From positions 160,702 through 218,307 of the forward strand of contig BFEA01000637.1 in assembly GCA_003427395.1 (NCBI GenBank): a stretch of DNA of 57,606 nucleotides, read 5' to 3'. Below the pieces are notes generated by a model, which did not search any database, was not told where the DNA came from, and worked only from the letters and a program-made list of their open reading frames with translations. The position numbers were made by a program, and so were the translations under genes. The stretch's first letter is position 1. Each line of letters starts with the position of its first letter. The DNA is from Chara braunii (lineage: Eukaryota; Streptophyta; Charophyceae; Charales; Characeae). Below, in pieces: positions 1 through 11,353 of the stretch.

Positions 1-30
1 GGGGGGGGAGGGGGATCGGAGTCACGACAA

Positions 31-180
31 GAAGAAGAAGAAGAAGAAGAAGAAGAAGAAGAAGAAGAAGAAGAAAAAGAAGAAGGTAAGAAGAAGGAAA
101 GAACGAAGAGAAAGAAGAAGAAGAAGAAGATAATTGGAAGAAGAAGAAGAAGAAAAAAAAAATAATAATAAAAAAAGAAA
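31..180. repeat. (GAA)n microsatellite
   Basis: Nearly uninterrupted GAA/AAG trinucleotide repeat, degrading to A-rich toward 180. It has no coding value; long acidic or basic runs read from it are artefacts of the repeat. It probably lies in the leader of the minus-strand element whose PBS is at 404-415. Confidence 0.95.
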
Positions 181-209
181 ATTGTCGTTGATTACTTATC
201 TGCGCCGTG

Positions 210-324
210 GAACAGCGACGACGACGACGAGGATGACGTGGCGCAACGACGAGCACGGCGACGACGATGACGTGGCGCGACGACGACGATTTTGACGATG
301 ACGATGATGACGTGGCACGGCGAC

Positions 325-356
<32 letters not shown>

Positions 357-372
357 TGACGTGGCACGACGA
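210..372. repeat. GACGAT/GACGTGGC simple-repeat region
   Basis: Mixed GAC and GATGAC repeat containing four GACGTGGC units. It would encode poly-Asp on one strand and Ser/Val/Ile runs on the other, so ORFs here are not genes. Each GACGTGGC unit carries the same ACGT-type core seen in the leaders of other elements in the window. Confidence 0.9.
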
Positions 373-403
373 CGAAGCAGGGTGGGTCGGGCAGGTTCGA
401 ACC

Positions 404-415
404 GCCCTGATACCA
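404..415 (-). promoter_or_regulatory. Primer-binding site of element F
   Basis: On the minus strand this reads TGGTATCAGGGC, one mismatch from the start of the complement of plant initiator tRNA-Met (TGGTATCAGAGC). It directly follows a sequence ending GTTACA, the expected arrangement of a 5' LTR end followed by a PBS. The element would run leftward out of the window. Confidence 0.55.
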
Positions 416-416
416 G

Positions 417-792
417 TGTAACGAGCGCGAGGCTGAGGGAGACAGGGAGAGCCGAGGGAGAGGGAAGAGAGAGGGAGAGAGTGAGAGCACACACACACAC
501 TCACTCACTGGACACGACTGAGGGTCGGACGCAGACATGGTGGCAAGGATACAAAGTCAAAGTCTTGGATTCCGAATGCCGAAAACACAAGCAAGTCACA
601 CTGAGTATGAGTACAGCAGCTGAAACTGGTATGAGACTGGTTGCCCGTACTGTACGGGGAACCGGTATAAGTGTCGGTGACACGTACGGTACCAGGGGCA
701 TCTCTGCAAAAGCCCCGAGGGCAGAACTGAAAAATGCGGTATTTGAAAGTGGAGCATCGAATTGTAGTAAGGCGCCAGTTGTCCAAAATCCA
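417..792 (-). mobile_element. 5' LTR of element F, inserted into D1
   Basis: Short candidate LTR of about 376 bp. On the minus strand it begins TGGATTTTGG and ends CGTTACA, followed by the PBS at 404-415. Its right edge is exactly where homology to the RNase H of element D1 stops, which supports insertion into D1. Only one LTR is visible, so no target-site duplication can be checked. A CA repeat lies at 489-500. The right boundary is inferred from the loss of RNase H homology. Confidence 0.5.
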
Positions 793-3177
793 CCCGATCG
801 TGCTGCTCACCGTATCCTGCCTCTTGTAGTAGGTCAATGGGTTGTTGTCCGTGACACATGTGAACCTACGACGCCCAAGGAGGAAGTGCCGCCATCGCTT
901 GAGAGCCATCACGAACGCGAGCAGCTCCTTCTTCTTTGCATCACCAAGTGAATTGATGGGAGGCACTTTGTGGCTGAAATACTCCACAGGGTGCCAGTCG
1001 TCGCCGTCGTGTTGTTCCAAGACTGCCCCAATGCCATAGCCGGAAGCGTCGGTTGTCACTCTCGTTGGCAGGGTGGGGTCGTAGATGCTAAGGACGGGTG
1101 CCATGACCATGGCCGTCTTGAGTGCTTGGAATGACCGGCGTGCGTCATCATCGAACACGAATGGCACCTTTGGCGATTGTAATCTCATCATAGGTACAGC
1201 AATCCTTGAGTACCCGGTGATGAATCGCTGATAGTAGCCCGCCAACCCCATGAATGAACGGACGTCCGTGGTGTTGGTGGGCTCGGGCCATACGTGGATG
1301 GCCTCGATCTTGTCCGCAAGCGGACGGATGCCTTGCGGCGTCACATAATGTCCCAAGTACTCCAGCTCCTGCCGCGCGAATTCGCATTTGTCGCGGTTGG
1401 CTTTGTACTTGGCTTGTCGTAGCCGCTCCAAAACGGTGCGCAGGTGCTCCACATGCTCGTCCAAACTCCGACTGTACACCAAAATGTCGTCGAGGTAGAT
1501 GAGTACGAATGTATCCACCATGTGTCGGAACTCCGTTGTCATAGCCGCTTGGAAAGTGGTTGGGGCATTCGTAAGGCCAAACGACATAACCAGCCATTCA
1601 AAATGTCTATATCGCGTCTTAAACGCGGTCTTGTAGCGGTCCTCCTACCGGATCTCGAGTTGGTGATATCCCGATTTGAGGTCTAGCTTGGAGAAGAACT
1701 TGGCGCCGCCCAGCCGTTCGAGGAGGTCGTCGATGCGTGGAAGAGGGCCGGCGTTCTTGACCGTTTGCGCGTTGAGCTTGCGATAATTGATGCACAACCG
1801 TAGATCCTTGTTCTTCTTCCGGACGAAGAGAACGGGAGCACCGTATGGCGAGGAGCTAGGCCGAATCCAACCTTTCTCAAGAAGGTCGTCGAGTTGTGCC
1901 CGTAGCACACTTAGCTCTTCCTCGCTCATTCGGTAGATGCAACCACGCGGAGGTACAGCTCCGTCCTCAAGAATAATCTCGTGGCGGATGGGCCGATCCG
2001 GTACTACTCCGTGCGGGCCTTTGAACACGTCACCGTAGGCGTCGAGAAGCTCGGTGATGCGTGGGTCCGAAGATGAGTCCGTCGATGAAGCGTCATGGGG
2101 CGGGAGGGCGTGGAGAAAACATACCCCCATCTCCTCGATGTCGTCTCTGACGATGGAAGCTCGCATGCTTGTGGCGGACACCACGTGGCAGCTGATCGAA
2201 GGGTGAGGAGGAGGCACCGTGCATTGGACTAGTACTCCGTTCCGATCACGAACGTGAACGGTGCGGCGGAAGAAGTTCACCGGGTGATCCTTGCTTCGCA
2301 GCCATGACATGCCCAAGATCATGTCGAATTTGGTGTCCAAAATATCAAAGGACACTGCCTCGCTTGCATGCGGGGCAAAGTACGCGGGGACGTCATCAAT
2401 GCATCGGTCGATTGACTTGTGCGTGTGACCGTCTGCCAACGTGACTTGCGTAGGCTGGGACTTCCTCCGGACACGTGGGCCAAGGCCGGCGCGTACCATA
2501 AAGTCCTGGCTCATGTAGTTGCGAGATGCTCCGCAATCGATCAAAGCGATGCAGGTAGCCTCTCCGATCTGAATGCGTACATATCACAATGGTGCGTCAA
2601 TGTCGTCGTACCGTTGTGTCCTGAACTCGCGGTCGATCTTCGCAATGTAATTGTGAATGTCGACAACCTCTACTCAGGCGTCCATCAACGGAGTGGGTAC
2701 TGCAATGTGCAAGTAATCTCGCAATTGTGCGATGAGCACGTTGCAATGCGGTTTCGACAATCGACCGGTGGGGGGAACGGGCATTCACTGGAAGTTTGCG
2801 AACGTCAATGGGTCGAGCTCTTCAAGTCTTGACCATGACGTCGAATCCCCGACGATGGGTGGCGGCAAAGCTGCCGAATCGGTTGCCGATGGTGGTGAAA
2901 CCGTGCATGCGGTAGATTGTTGCACGGAGAGCGGTTGGTCCAACGGTGGGACCAAGTGGACAGCATAGTCCTCGTAAGTGTACCGAGAACTTGCAACATT
3001 CGCATCCTCCCCAGATGTGTAGGAGGCCGCTAGCAAGGCGGCCGAATCTCGCGGAGTGAGAGGTGGAGTCGCCTCACCTCCCGTGCAACTCAGTTTTCCG
3101 AGTTGATGCGAGGCCGAACATCCTCCTTGCCTTGATCCGGGCATTGGGAGGTCTTGTGCTTGGTGCTGTTGCACCAA
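793..3177 (-). pseudogene. D1 pol remnant: protease, RT, RNase H
   Basis: Protease-RT-RNase H part of a Ty3/gypsy polyprotein. The protease active-site region near 2510-2541 reads DCGAS, with the usual Ser of DSG replaced by Cys. RT motifs include SGYHQ before 1645, FGLTNAP near 1570 and YLDD near 1490. RNase H has TTDASGYGIGA and TDNNPL. All parts lie in one frame, broken by stops at 2785-2787, near 2676, near 2592 and at 1645-1647, with no frameshift between them. Homology ends near 793, before integrase. Its frame is shifted by -1 relative to gag, and the two overlap at 3177-3090, so expression may once have used frameshifting. Confidence 0.85.
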
Positions 3178-4919
3178 TAGCAGCAGCTATAGCGGCCGCA
3201 CCACTTGTATTCCGCCTCGGTCAAGTGAAACTTGACCCATGGTGCTGGCTGTCCGTTTCCGGCCGGCGATGCGGTTTTCGCCTTCCCATTTCCTCGGGAC
3301 TTGTTGTTGCTTCGCGGCTGGACAGCAGCCACCTGATCTCCCTCACGTGACGCTTGGGTGGCTGCCGGGTCTTCCACAATGTTGTCCGATTGGACTGCAG
3401 CGACACACTGCGGTCGCGAACCAGTTTTCACCTTCTCCACATAGGTTGGCTGCCACGTTGACTTCTCGTGTGCAGCCGCCCTGTTTGTCTTGATGATCTC
3501 CCTCGCCTTGTTGATGATTTCGGCGAAGGTGTTGTACTGCTCGCAATCACCAAGCGCGAGGCTCAAAGCGCCGCATGACCGGTTGTAGAACTCCCGATGC
3601 AGATGCGGAAATGGCAAGTCCAGATCGGGCGTCGCCAGGATCTTCTGCCAATCCATGAGCCAATCACGTGTCACTGTGTTTCCTTGAGCCATCGTGAAGA
3701 TGCGGTTGATGGCGAGCGCCGGGGCGTCGTCAACGATGAACCGCTTCTTCCATTCTTTTGTCAGATCCTCCCAGGAGACCTTCTTGTGTAGGTCGAAGAC
3801 CTGGACGCCGTGGACGGTTGCCATATGGCTGAGCCAGATCTGGCATCCTCCCTTGGTGCTAACGAACAGTGCACCGATGAACTGATGTTCGGGGACCTCA
3901 TGAATCCCCAACTCCGTTGTGAATCCTTACCACCAGACGACCGGGTCTTGATGTGTGTAGTCATCAAACTTCTCGATCCGGAACATCGGCATCTTGTAAT
4001 GCTTCGCCGTGCTGGTGCTGCGATCGGGGTCAGACGACTGTTGTCGCTGTCTGATCTCGGTCTTCAAGGTGTCCAGCTGCTGGCTGATGGTGGCTGGCGC
4101 CGCGAAGGTGCTGATGTCACCTAGCATTGCCACTACGTGATCGATGCGTTCCTCCAATTGGCGGGCAGAGGGTGCACTGCTGGACTCGCCAGCCTCCGGT
4201 CTTGGTGCAGTTTGCTCCAAGTCCTGTACATGGCAATCAAGTGCCTGTGCTGCATCCTCGTGCTGAGCCTTGTGGTTCCGCACGGCCTGCTGGAGGTTCG
4301 CCAGCTCAGACTGCAGGTGGTCACAAGTGTAAACCAACCTGGTCATGAGTTCGGCCATGAATTCCTTATGCTGCTCCTCCGGTGTTGCGTTGTCGTGCTG
4401 CTCAGATGGTTCAAAGTGCCAAAACTTGAGCTTTTCAATGCTGGTGGCTTCATGCCACTGTAACAGATCCTGGGCCTCCTTGCGGCGTGCCTGGGTATCT
4501 GCTTNGGCTTCGGCTTGAAGCCGCTGCTTTTCAACTGTTGCCGCCGCTTCAGCCTGTAGGCGGGCAGCCTCGGCTGCCAGCTGGCGCTGTTCCTCAGCCT
4601 CGATCAGTGCGAGCTGAGCTTCGAAACGCTGTCGGTACTCGGCAATGGACTCATTGGCCAGTTGGCCTGGCATGCCCAGAGCTGAGCCCCTCATGGTGGC
4701 GGGGCACTGCTGACGTGGCACTGCTGATGTGGCACTGCTGACGTGGCACTGCTGATGTGGCACTGCTGACGTGGCACTGTTGCCGACATGGCACTGCTGA
4801 CGTGGCACTGTTGCTGACGTGGCACTGCTGACGTGGCACTGTTGCTGACGTGGCACTGTACCAACCCGGGAATGCATGCAAAGGGGTGGGTGGGAGGGAA
4901 AACTCAGGTAGGTAACCAA
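3090..4919 (-). pseudogene. D1 gag remnant with CCHC zinc knuckle
   Basis: Capsid/nucleocapsid precursor of D1. The N-terminal part (4919-~4690) encodes degenerate QCHVS/SATSA repeats derived from a DNA minisatellite. An Ala/Glu/Gln-rich coiled-coil region follows, then a retrotransposon gag core (HQFIGALF, WLSHMATVHG, WEDLTKEWKKRF). A complete CX2CX4HX4C knuckle (CYWC...H...C) lies near 3140-3180. The two halves share a frame and are separated by one TAA at 3927-3929. An N at 4505 leaves one codon unknown. The true start is uncertain: Met at 4919 places the minisatellite inside the protein, while a later Met would exclude it. Confidence 0.8.
4690..4865 (-). repeat. Minisatellite of TGCCACGTCAG units at D1 gag start
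   Basis: About ten tandem units of 15-18 bp built on (in gag sense) CAGTGCCACGTCAG, with TGCCACATCAG variants. Each holds an ACGTCA core. The same word occurs beside the gag start of D2 (26215-26280) and C (53455-53520) and throughout the leader of A (51090-51690). Here it can be read through as part of gag. Confidence 0.85.
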
Positions 4920-5811
4920 CCCAGCTATACTTTCCTCCCGGTCCTAATCAACAGACCAAAATAAATAAAAAATAAAAGAAGAAGATTACCCCCCCCTTTT
5001 TTTTTTTTTTTGTATGTCTGTTGATCTGTTATGAGTGAGGCATGTCAGAAGAGTACTATGAGCGAGATCTAGGCCATGTTCCGCAAAGTTTCGACTTTCA
5101 CAAAAATGCGATCTTGAAAAAAAAAAATTGCGAAATAGAGTAGAGATGTGATTTTCATAAAAGAACTAAATCTAATTTCTGAGAATATGACAACCTCTTA
5201 ATATGCCTAAAACGAAATGCTGATAGGCTTCGCAAGATTTCGGTTTTCAAAAAAAAATTTGCGAGATAGAATGGAGATTCGATTTTCAGAAGAGAATAGA
5301 TCCGGTTTCCAAGAATGTGACCACCTCTATCATTATCCTATTATGCCTAGAAAACGAAACGTTAACAACTTAACATCAGAAATTTTCGGCTATGTATGCG
5401 AATATCAGAGAAACGAAATGCTACTATCAGGAATTTTCAGATAAAACGAAATGCGATTATCAGAAATTTTCAGATATTTGTTGCGTGAAAACGAAATACT
5501 AATATCAGAAATTTTCAGGTAAAACGAAATGCGATTATCAGAAATTTTCAGATATTTGTTGCGTGAAAACGAAATACCAATATCAGAAATTTTCAGGTAA
5601 AACGAAATGCGATTATCAGAAATTTTCAGATATTTGTTGCATGAAAACGAAATACCAATATCAGAAATTTTTATCAGAAATTTTCAGATATTTGTTGCGA
5701 GAGAAAAAAAATTCAGAGATTTGACGAAGTCCCACTTGATTTACTAATGAGTAATCAATAGATCAAGCAAGCTGGCTACTTGATTGAGCGGGTCCTCTGA
5801 ATGAGAGGTCC
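4920..5811 (-). other. AT-rich untranslated leader of D1
   Basis: Stretch between PBS and gag with no coding potential. It is markedly more AT-rich than its surroundings, has homopolymer runs (T15 near 4998) and contains the 78-bp repeats at 5395-5700. Elements C (43658-44896, 52788-53450) and D2 (26395-26600) have leaders of the same character. Confidence 0.7.
5395..5700. repeat. 78-bp tandem repeat, about four copies
   Basis: The word GATATTTGTTG recurs at 5473, 5551, 5629 and 5687, giving a 78-bp period, the last unit shortened to 58 bp. Each unit contains two related half-units around ATCAGAAATTTTCAG. It lies in the D1 leader; copy number may vary between D-family elements. Confidence 0.9.
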
Positions 5812-5825
5812 GCTCCGCTACCAAA
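5812..5825 (-). promoter_or_regulatory. Primer-binding site of D1
   Basis: Minus strand reads TTTGGTAGCGGAGC, a decayed form of the TTGGTATCGGAGC found at the PBS of elements A, B3 and C. It immediately follows the LTR end ATGCAACA. The extra mismatch agrees with an old copy. Confidence 0.65.
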
Positions 5826-5826
5826 C

Positions 5827-7040
5827 TGTTGCATACTGTAACGGTGCAGACCAGAACAAGAACTGACCTCTCTCACAAAGTACAAGATAGCGTAGCGGAA
5901 GACTTAGATACCAATGATCCGAACAATCAATATTGCAATGCAGCCCCGAACATACATCATCATCATCACTCCATGGTGTGAAGGGGCCTGGCGTTCACAC
6001 AGGAAGAATGCGCCAGTCCCCAACCATACACAGACGAAGAAGATGGGGGTTAGACGAAGAAGAGGGGAAAATTGGAATGTCGTCAACACCAAGTCTTCGG
6101 CACAAGCCCAAATAGTCCCTCGTCAAAATGTCTGAATCCCAATGTCGAGTCTGGATCCAATGTCGTCAAGTCTCAAGTCACAACTCTCTCTCTCCGTCGT
6201 AGTCCGCCGATACTGAGAAGTCAGGTAGTGAGAGGGTGAAGAAGAGATGGTGGACTTAGAAGAGGACGAAGAAGAACTCTCTCTCTCTCTCAGTCCGGTA
6301 CTAACCTGTGAAGCTGGCGCCTTGATGCAGGTACCTCAAAGATGGAGCTGGAGCTATGGCACCACAGGTAAGTCTCACTGGCCTCCGCCAGCCATCTCTC
6401 CCCAACACTACTACTACTACCTATTAGCGCCCAGCGCTGAAGACTACTGCTACTGCTACTAGCGCCCAGCGCTGAAGACTACTGCTACTGCTACTAGCGC
6501 CCAGCGCTGAAGACTACTGCTAGCCCTAAGCTGCTCCTGCAGCGCTCCTCCAGAGTGCTGCTGCCGAATCCTGAAGACTACTCCTGGCTCGGCCTCTACC
6601 TACCCGTGAAGTGCATGGGAACTCCCTATGTATTACTCGGCCTGCCTCCTGACTGCCTGCAGCTGCAGGGGGAGGCAGTCCAGGAGGCTGCTCTTGCCAA
6701 TGCCAGGGCAAGCCAGGGGCTGGCGCTGCAGCTCCTGCTGAGGCTGGCGTGGGGAACAGGCCAAAATTAGCCTGTTCCCAAAACTCTGGTTTGTTGCCTG
6801 AGGTCTAGGGCAGGACGATCTTATGAGGGCCCGAAAGTGGCCCTCCGTTGCAGGCTGAAAAGACTCAGGGCCTGAACGGCCCTGTTATAGGCTGAAAACG
6901 AAATAGGGCCTGCAGGCCCTCGTTTTCAGTTTTCAGGCTGAAACAACATGGGGCCTGTAAGCCCTTATTTCTAGGCTTTTAGGCTGAGAATGCGGAACGG
7001 GCCCTGCAGGCCCGTGTGGCTACACAGTACGCCACAGCGA
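5827..7040 (-). mobile_element. 5' LTR of D1
   Basis: About 1.2 kb, homologous in reverse orientation to the LTR at 33484-34795. Shared blocks include the GGGCCT-rich U3, the repeated AGCGCCCAGCGCTGAAGACTAC region, the GCTATGGC...CAGGTAAGT module, a CT/GA microsatellite and the TTTTGACGAGGGA region. The minus-strand end is TGCAACA beside the PBS. The upstream boundary near 7040 is approximate because the TGTTACATG start is not preserved clearly. Confidence 0.75.
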
Positions 7041-8790
7041 TACAGGTGAAACCGTTTCAGCTTGCCGTATCTCCCTAGATGCACATCCTCTCGACCGCCA
7101 ATTTCAAAAATACACATTTCTCACACTCACACACCTCGTTTCACCTCCCCAGATCACCTCACTTGAAGATGGCAGGATTCCGCTTCCCCACATTCACCAG
7201 CCTCCCAGAAGAAGATAGACAACAGTTTGCTCATAAGACACACCCGTTTGGAGCTCCAATACCAACTGCTATGTGACTGATTGAGAACGCAATTCAGCTG
7301 AGCATCAACATGTCCCCATAGACTACGATAAACATGTCATGATGACAAATCAGACTGGGAGAGGGATTCACACCAAACGAGGTTGAGATATGCAAAGTGA
7401 AAGTCCAACAACCAAGAAGAACTGAATATTATCAACTCAAAGTCGCTCACCACTCTCCAGCACAATCAGCATCACAAAAAGAAGCCAAGGATCACAACCA
7501 AGAGTAAACCACCTTGAACAAATTCAGAACACAGCTTCATCAAGCTTCTGGAGTCTCCCTCCTCCCTTCAGCATCAACCTTCACATTGCTGGCTATGGCG
7601 ATCAGCCCCATTCACTCCACCCAGCCCTATTAACCTGCACTCCTCCCTCCAGCATCAACCTCCACATTGCCGGCTATGGCGATCAGCCCGATCACTCCAA
7701 CCGGCCCTATTAACCTGTAGACTACGAGAGCCTCCCTTCTGCTGTCTTAGCAGCACCAGCGCAGGCTATAATTCACTTAGATGCTCCAGCACTGAGTCAG
7801 GGACCTCCCAGAATAAACAGCGCCAGTACCAGGATGAAGAAGGAACCTCCAGATTGAAGAAGAAACACAGCTGCCACGAAGAAGAAGATATGGCAGCGCC
7901 CGACCCGCCCAAAGCACACATATGCTGCCAGCAGGCTCAGCAGATGAAGCACCAGCTTCCCAGCTGCCCAAAACCCTAGCAGCAGCTGCCCAGCTACAGC
8001 CCAGCTCCAGCAGCCTGGCGGTGTTGACAAGAGCACTAAACAACTCCTCCAGCAAACACCTCTAACCCTTCGGGCCCGTCCTATTTATAGTTCTACTGTA
8101 ACCTACTGGAATGGACTGCCAGGACCTAAAACCAACAAACAGTTATGGGTCTGTGTTTTCCAGTAACAACGGTACCGATCTGAGGCAGCAATAGAGCAAT
8201 AGGGCAACAGTTCGTTTGGGCCTGAAACGAAGTTTAGGGCCAGCAGTACCCATTTAGCAGTAGTTTAGGGATTGTGCAAAAAGTCCCTGTCGGTTTAGGC
8301 CTGTATCAGTTACCGGTTAGGACCCAAAACTCAGAAAAAGCAGAAAATTGTCCTAGTTGGTCTTACAGCCCGCTAAGAAACTGCGAGAACATTCCATGCC
8401 TCTCTCTCTCCTACTCTACCCTCAGGGGCCTCACTCACTCACTCTCTGAATATCTTGCCTCTCACTCACTCTGGCTCTCAACTACCAACTATGGCACCGG
8501 TGCTGTTGAATCCTCTGCTTGACAGCCCTTCAGTCTCACTGCTGCTGGGTAGCATAAGACTGCGAGAGCACTTTGCAGCAAACTCGAATGGAACATTGTG
8601 TTGATGTTTGGCTGCCTCTGGACTTCTGGACTTGCTGCAGTTTCCAGTCATGGGCTTTCTGGTGTCGGCACCTTTCCCTGCGGCCATGGTCGGCCTCTGG
8701 TGCTTCTGGAGTTTCCGCAGGGTTCCCTGGAAGTGAGCTGTGCCAAAAACTGACATTAGTGACAGTTCTTACCAGTTTCTAGCAACTTCA
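7041..8790. other. Non-coding region with LTR-like fragments
   Basis: I see no convincing gene. 7730-8350 resembles an LTR on the minus strand: it has a TATA-like CTATAAATAG at 8087-8096, GGGCCT-rich U3-type sequence at 8210-8300 and nearby GCTATGGC words. No termini, PBS or PPT could be placed, so the identification is weak. Short ORFs here match nothing I recognise. Confidence 0.4.
7556..7722. repeat. Two-copy tandem repeat of about 80 bp
   Basis: Two adjacent near-identical blocks, each carrying CAGCATCAACCT, CACATTGC, GGCTATGGCGATCAGCCC and CCCTATTAACCTG. The copies differ by a few substitutions and small indels, so the duplication is not very recent. Confidence 0.85.
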
Positions 8791-9079
8791 CTCCCGTATG
8801 TACCTACAGGTCCACTGACTTATTGTACGGCCTAGACATATAATTCCTTCCAACCTATCGTACATGGGACACCAGAACTTCGAATTGGGATGGAGCTCTG
8901 GAACGTGGGAAATCCTTTTGGCTGCATGACATGCATTGAAATACCATCAAGCTTCTTTGAAGAGCATTATAAAGGTAGAATTGGGTTGATCATCCCTTAA
9001 TTTATGTGTGGTAATTCAAAATGTCTGAGACTCTTGTCAGGTGCAGAAATTGGCCTAACATGGAATTTCTTCATGGCAG

Positions 9080-9235
9080 GAACAAATGGATGGAAAGTTA
9101 TCTCGTCACCCACCATCGCTGGGTTGGCAAGGTTCAGCCATAGCATGGTAGCCTCCGAGAATCTCAAGAAAATGGTGGTGTTCGGTGGTTTTAATGGAAC
9201 AGACTGCACAAACGATCTTTGGACTTTCGACCTTA
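9080..9235 (+). CDS. Probable host exon encoding a kelch repeat (partial gene)
   Basis: A 156-bp internal exon, bounded by the acceptor TTCTTCATGGCAG before 9080 and the consensus donor GTAAGT from 9236. It encodes about 51 residues with kelch features: an aromatic W near the start, the RFSHSMV strand, the MVVFGGFNG turn carrying the paired glycines, then NDLWTFDL. Kelch repeats form blades of a beta-propeller used in protein interaction. Both ends are phase 1, so the exon could be skipped or duplicated without shifting frame. I could not identify neighbouring exons with confidence: surrounding DNA looks intronic and TE-derived. The full gene, its other domains and its substrate cannot be named from one exon. 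A decayed pseudogene fragment is possible but less likely, given an intact frame and two good splice sites. Confidence 0.7.
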
Positions 9236-9299
9236 GTAAGTTCTTACTACCCATGACAATGACAGGTCTCAAGTCTCAGGATGATTTGTTAGAATGATG

Positions 9300-10370
9300 A
9301 ACTGTAATGACCTGACCAAACACGGACTAAGACACAGCTGATTGCTGAGTTTTGCTCGCGGAATGAATGCCTTGCTGAGTTTCCCGCTTGTTACTGAGTT
9401 CTCTAAGTCTGTGTGTGTGTGCACACTCGCTGGTCTGCATGCCTGTCTGAGTGCTTGTCGGGCTTGAGTCCGTGTGTGACTCGCAAGGGCACTTGTTCGT
9501 TCAGTGTGCCGGAAGGGTCCGTACTTACCAGTGGCCGAGACATTGAGGATTGCAGCGGGGAAAAACACTCAAGTGGTGGGGAAAGAGGCCCACGACACTT
9601 GAAGCAACGGAAAACACTCAAGTAGCAGGTAGGCCGGTACCACACCAGCTAGAGGTAGATGTGCCGGGTACTCAAGGCCAAGCAGAAGAAGACAAATGTT
9701 GGCAGTTTTAGAGGCCCAGTAGTTGTAGGCTAGGTCTAGGTGGGTACCAGTCCAACCAGTCTGAGTCTAGGGCCTGTACAGGCAATATCAGAGTCTGCAA
9801 TTATGTTTCCCTCCGAAAGGGAGGAGGTACCGGTTGCTTGGAGGTTGCGCGGCCTAGGAAGTCACTCGCCAAGAGGCAAGCAGGCCGCTATATCTCCAGG
9901 AGGAGCCAGTTGCTCCTCCTCATTGTCGGTGTGCAAGTTTGGCGACACACTGGTTGTAGTGCTGGCTGGAGCAGCGCTAGCATCAGCTGCGCTGCTGGGG
10001 AAGGAGCAAGGACACGGAGGAGGAAGAAGACCAGGACTAGGAAGGGGAGCGCCAGACGTACTTACCTGGCTATGGTGGTTGCCATCTTCATCACCTTGGT
10101 GAGCGCTGCAGCAGGAATGCCCCGTTGGGGCAGAGCTACACCAAGAAGCTTCGAGGCAGAGTCAGGCATGGCGGCCTGAGCTAGAGCAGCCATAGCTGCT
10201 TTGTGTTGTCCTTTGGCCAGCAGGGCGATGCCCTGGTCGTCCGCCATAGCCTTGGCCATGAGAGAGAAGAGAGAGAGGGGCGGCCATGGCTATGGTGGAC
10301 CTCAAGTGATACCTGCAGTAGAAAAGGGAATCGGACATTGATTCTGGATCAGCCATTCAACATTGTTATT
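9300..10370 (+). other. LTR-like fragment, possibly family C-related
   Basis: Non-coding. The 3' part resembles the R-U5 side of the C-family LTR: GA run, GACATTGATT, GGATCAG, and an antisense GTAAGT module at 10060-10085. The 5' part shares GAGGCCCAGTAGTTG with 11395. Start and end could not be fixed, and no internal retrotransposon sequence adjoins it. It lies downstream of the kelch exon and may be part of its intron. Confidence 0.35.
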
Positions 10371-11100
10371 ATTATGCTTGTTTGAATAAGAGGGGAGAAG
10401 ATAAGGAGGAGGAGAGTGGTTGGCGAACAAGAAGAGCATTATCATTGGTCTATGCTGGTGTACATCATCTTCTTCTTCTTACTTTCTTCTTCTTCTTCTT
10501 CTTACCCCCTCTCTCATCTCAAGTTCATTAATTTCTTTTTGCAATTGAACGGAATTGTACTATCTGATGAATGTGTACTTTCAAAATTGGCCAGGATCAT
10601 AACAGAACAGTAATTCTCTGGTGGAATACAGTTGCAGCGAAGAGTCAAAAGGCTAGTATGTGATAAATATATGTTCGGTGAGGCATTCCAAGACCACCAG
10701 AAAGGACTCCAATCTTGGCTCAGGTTCTGCCATTTTGGCAGAGTACTGCATCAACATCTCCATGAGTTTTAACATGCTGACGTCATTGAAAAATAGGGCA
10801 TTCAATATCTGATCCATGTGCAAGGATCTGGGTCCTCGGCAGGCCTAAGGGGCCCCTGCTGCAAAATTATTCATGTAATTTTCATCAAGTTAATTGCAGA
10901 TTTGTCGTATCTAGAGTCTTTCTACTGTGCTCTTTGTTTTTCTATGTTTTTCAGTTTCTTTTTGTTCAAACCTTCTGCACCAATGAATATGATTTTGTCA
11001 CATGGAGGAGTTTGTATTTTGATTACAGGTGTTATCTTATCCAATACAAAAAAGATACAAATTACTCAAATCATGCACTTTGGTTTTGAACAAAAGGCAA
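10371..11100. other. Non-coding, intron-like AT-rich DNA
   Basis: No gene recognised. It has a (TTC)n tract near 10468-10505 and otherwise looks like unique intronic or intergenic sequence between LTR fragments. Confidence 0.4.
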
Positions 11101-11230
11101 CGGAAGGTTGTGTGCCTGCTCTAAGTGAAGGCGGGCCTAACAAATCACGAGAGGCCTCGGCTGTCAATTTCGTATTTGGGTCCCGGCAGTTTCGTCGCGC
11201 CAGTTGGTTGAGGGAAACACAGACCGAGCA

Positions 11231-11353
11231 GCGAGGAAAAATCCCAGGCCTTCCAGCCCTTTCCAAAATGGTGCAGGCCCTGGACGAGAATNAGCGAGGA
11301 AAAATCCCAGGCCTTCCAGCCCTTTCCAAAATGGTGCAGGCCCTGGACGAGAA
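11231..11353. repeat. 61-bp exact duplication around a single N
   Basis: 11231-11291 and 11293-11353 are identical and separated only by N at 11292. This is the signature of two overlapping contig ends joined without merging the overlap. Treat the duplication as probably artificial. Confidence 0.9.

Larger units (their letters stand above)
793..7040 (-). mobile_element. Truncated Ty3/gypsy chromovirus-type element D1
   Basis: Minus-strand element with, in its own order, 5' LTR (7040-5827), PBS, AT-rich leader, gag (4919-3090), and pol (3177-793) as far as RNase H. Integrase and the 3' LTR are missing because element F interrupts it. The LTR matches the 3' LTR at 33484-34795, placing D1 and D2 in one family. 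Gag and pol carry premature stops, so the copy is dead. Confidence 0.85.

Noticed and set aside
390-470. tRNA gene or SINE
   Set aside because: B-box-like and TGGTATC words are present but no cloverleaf or A-box; PBS context explains it better.
292-951. 219-codon plus-strand ORF with poly-Asp
   Set aside because: Encoded by GAC/GAT simple repeats, then antisense to RNase H and LTR sequence; no domain.
3090-3180. Canonical -1 slippery heptamer at the D1 gag-pol overlap
   Set aside because: The overlap is in the -1 frame, but no exact X XXY YYZ heptamer was found before the gag stop.
5395-5700. CRISPR-like spaced repeats
   Set aside because: The whole 78-bp unit is repeated, with no unique spacers, in a eukaryotic retrotransposon leader.
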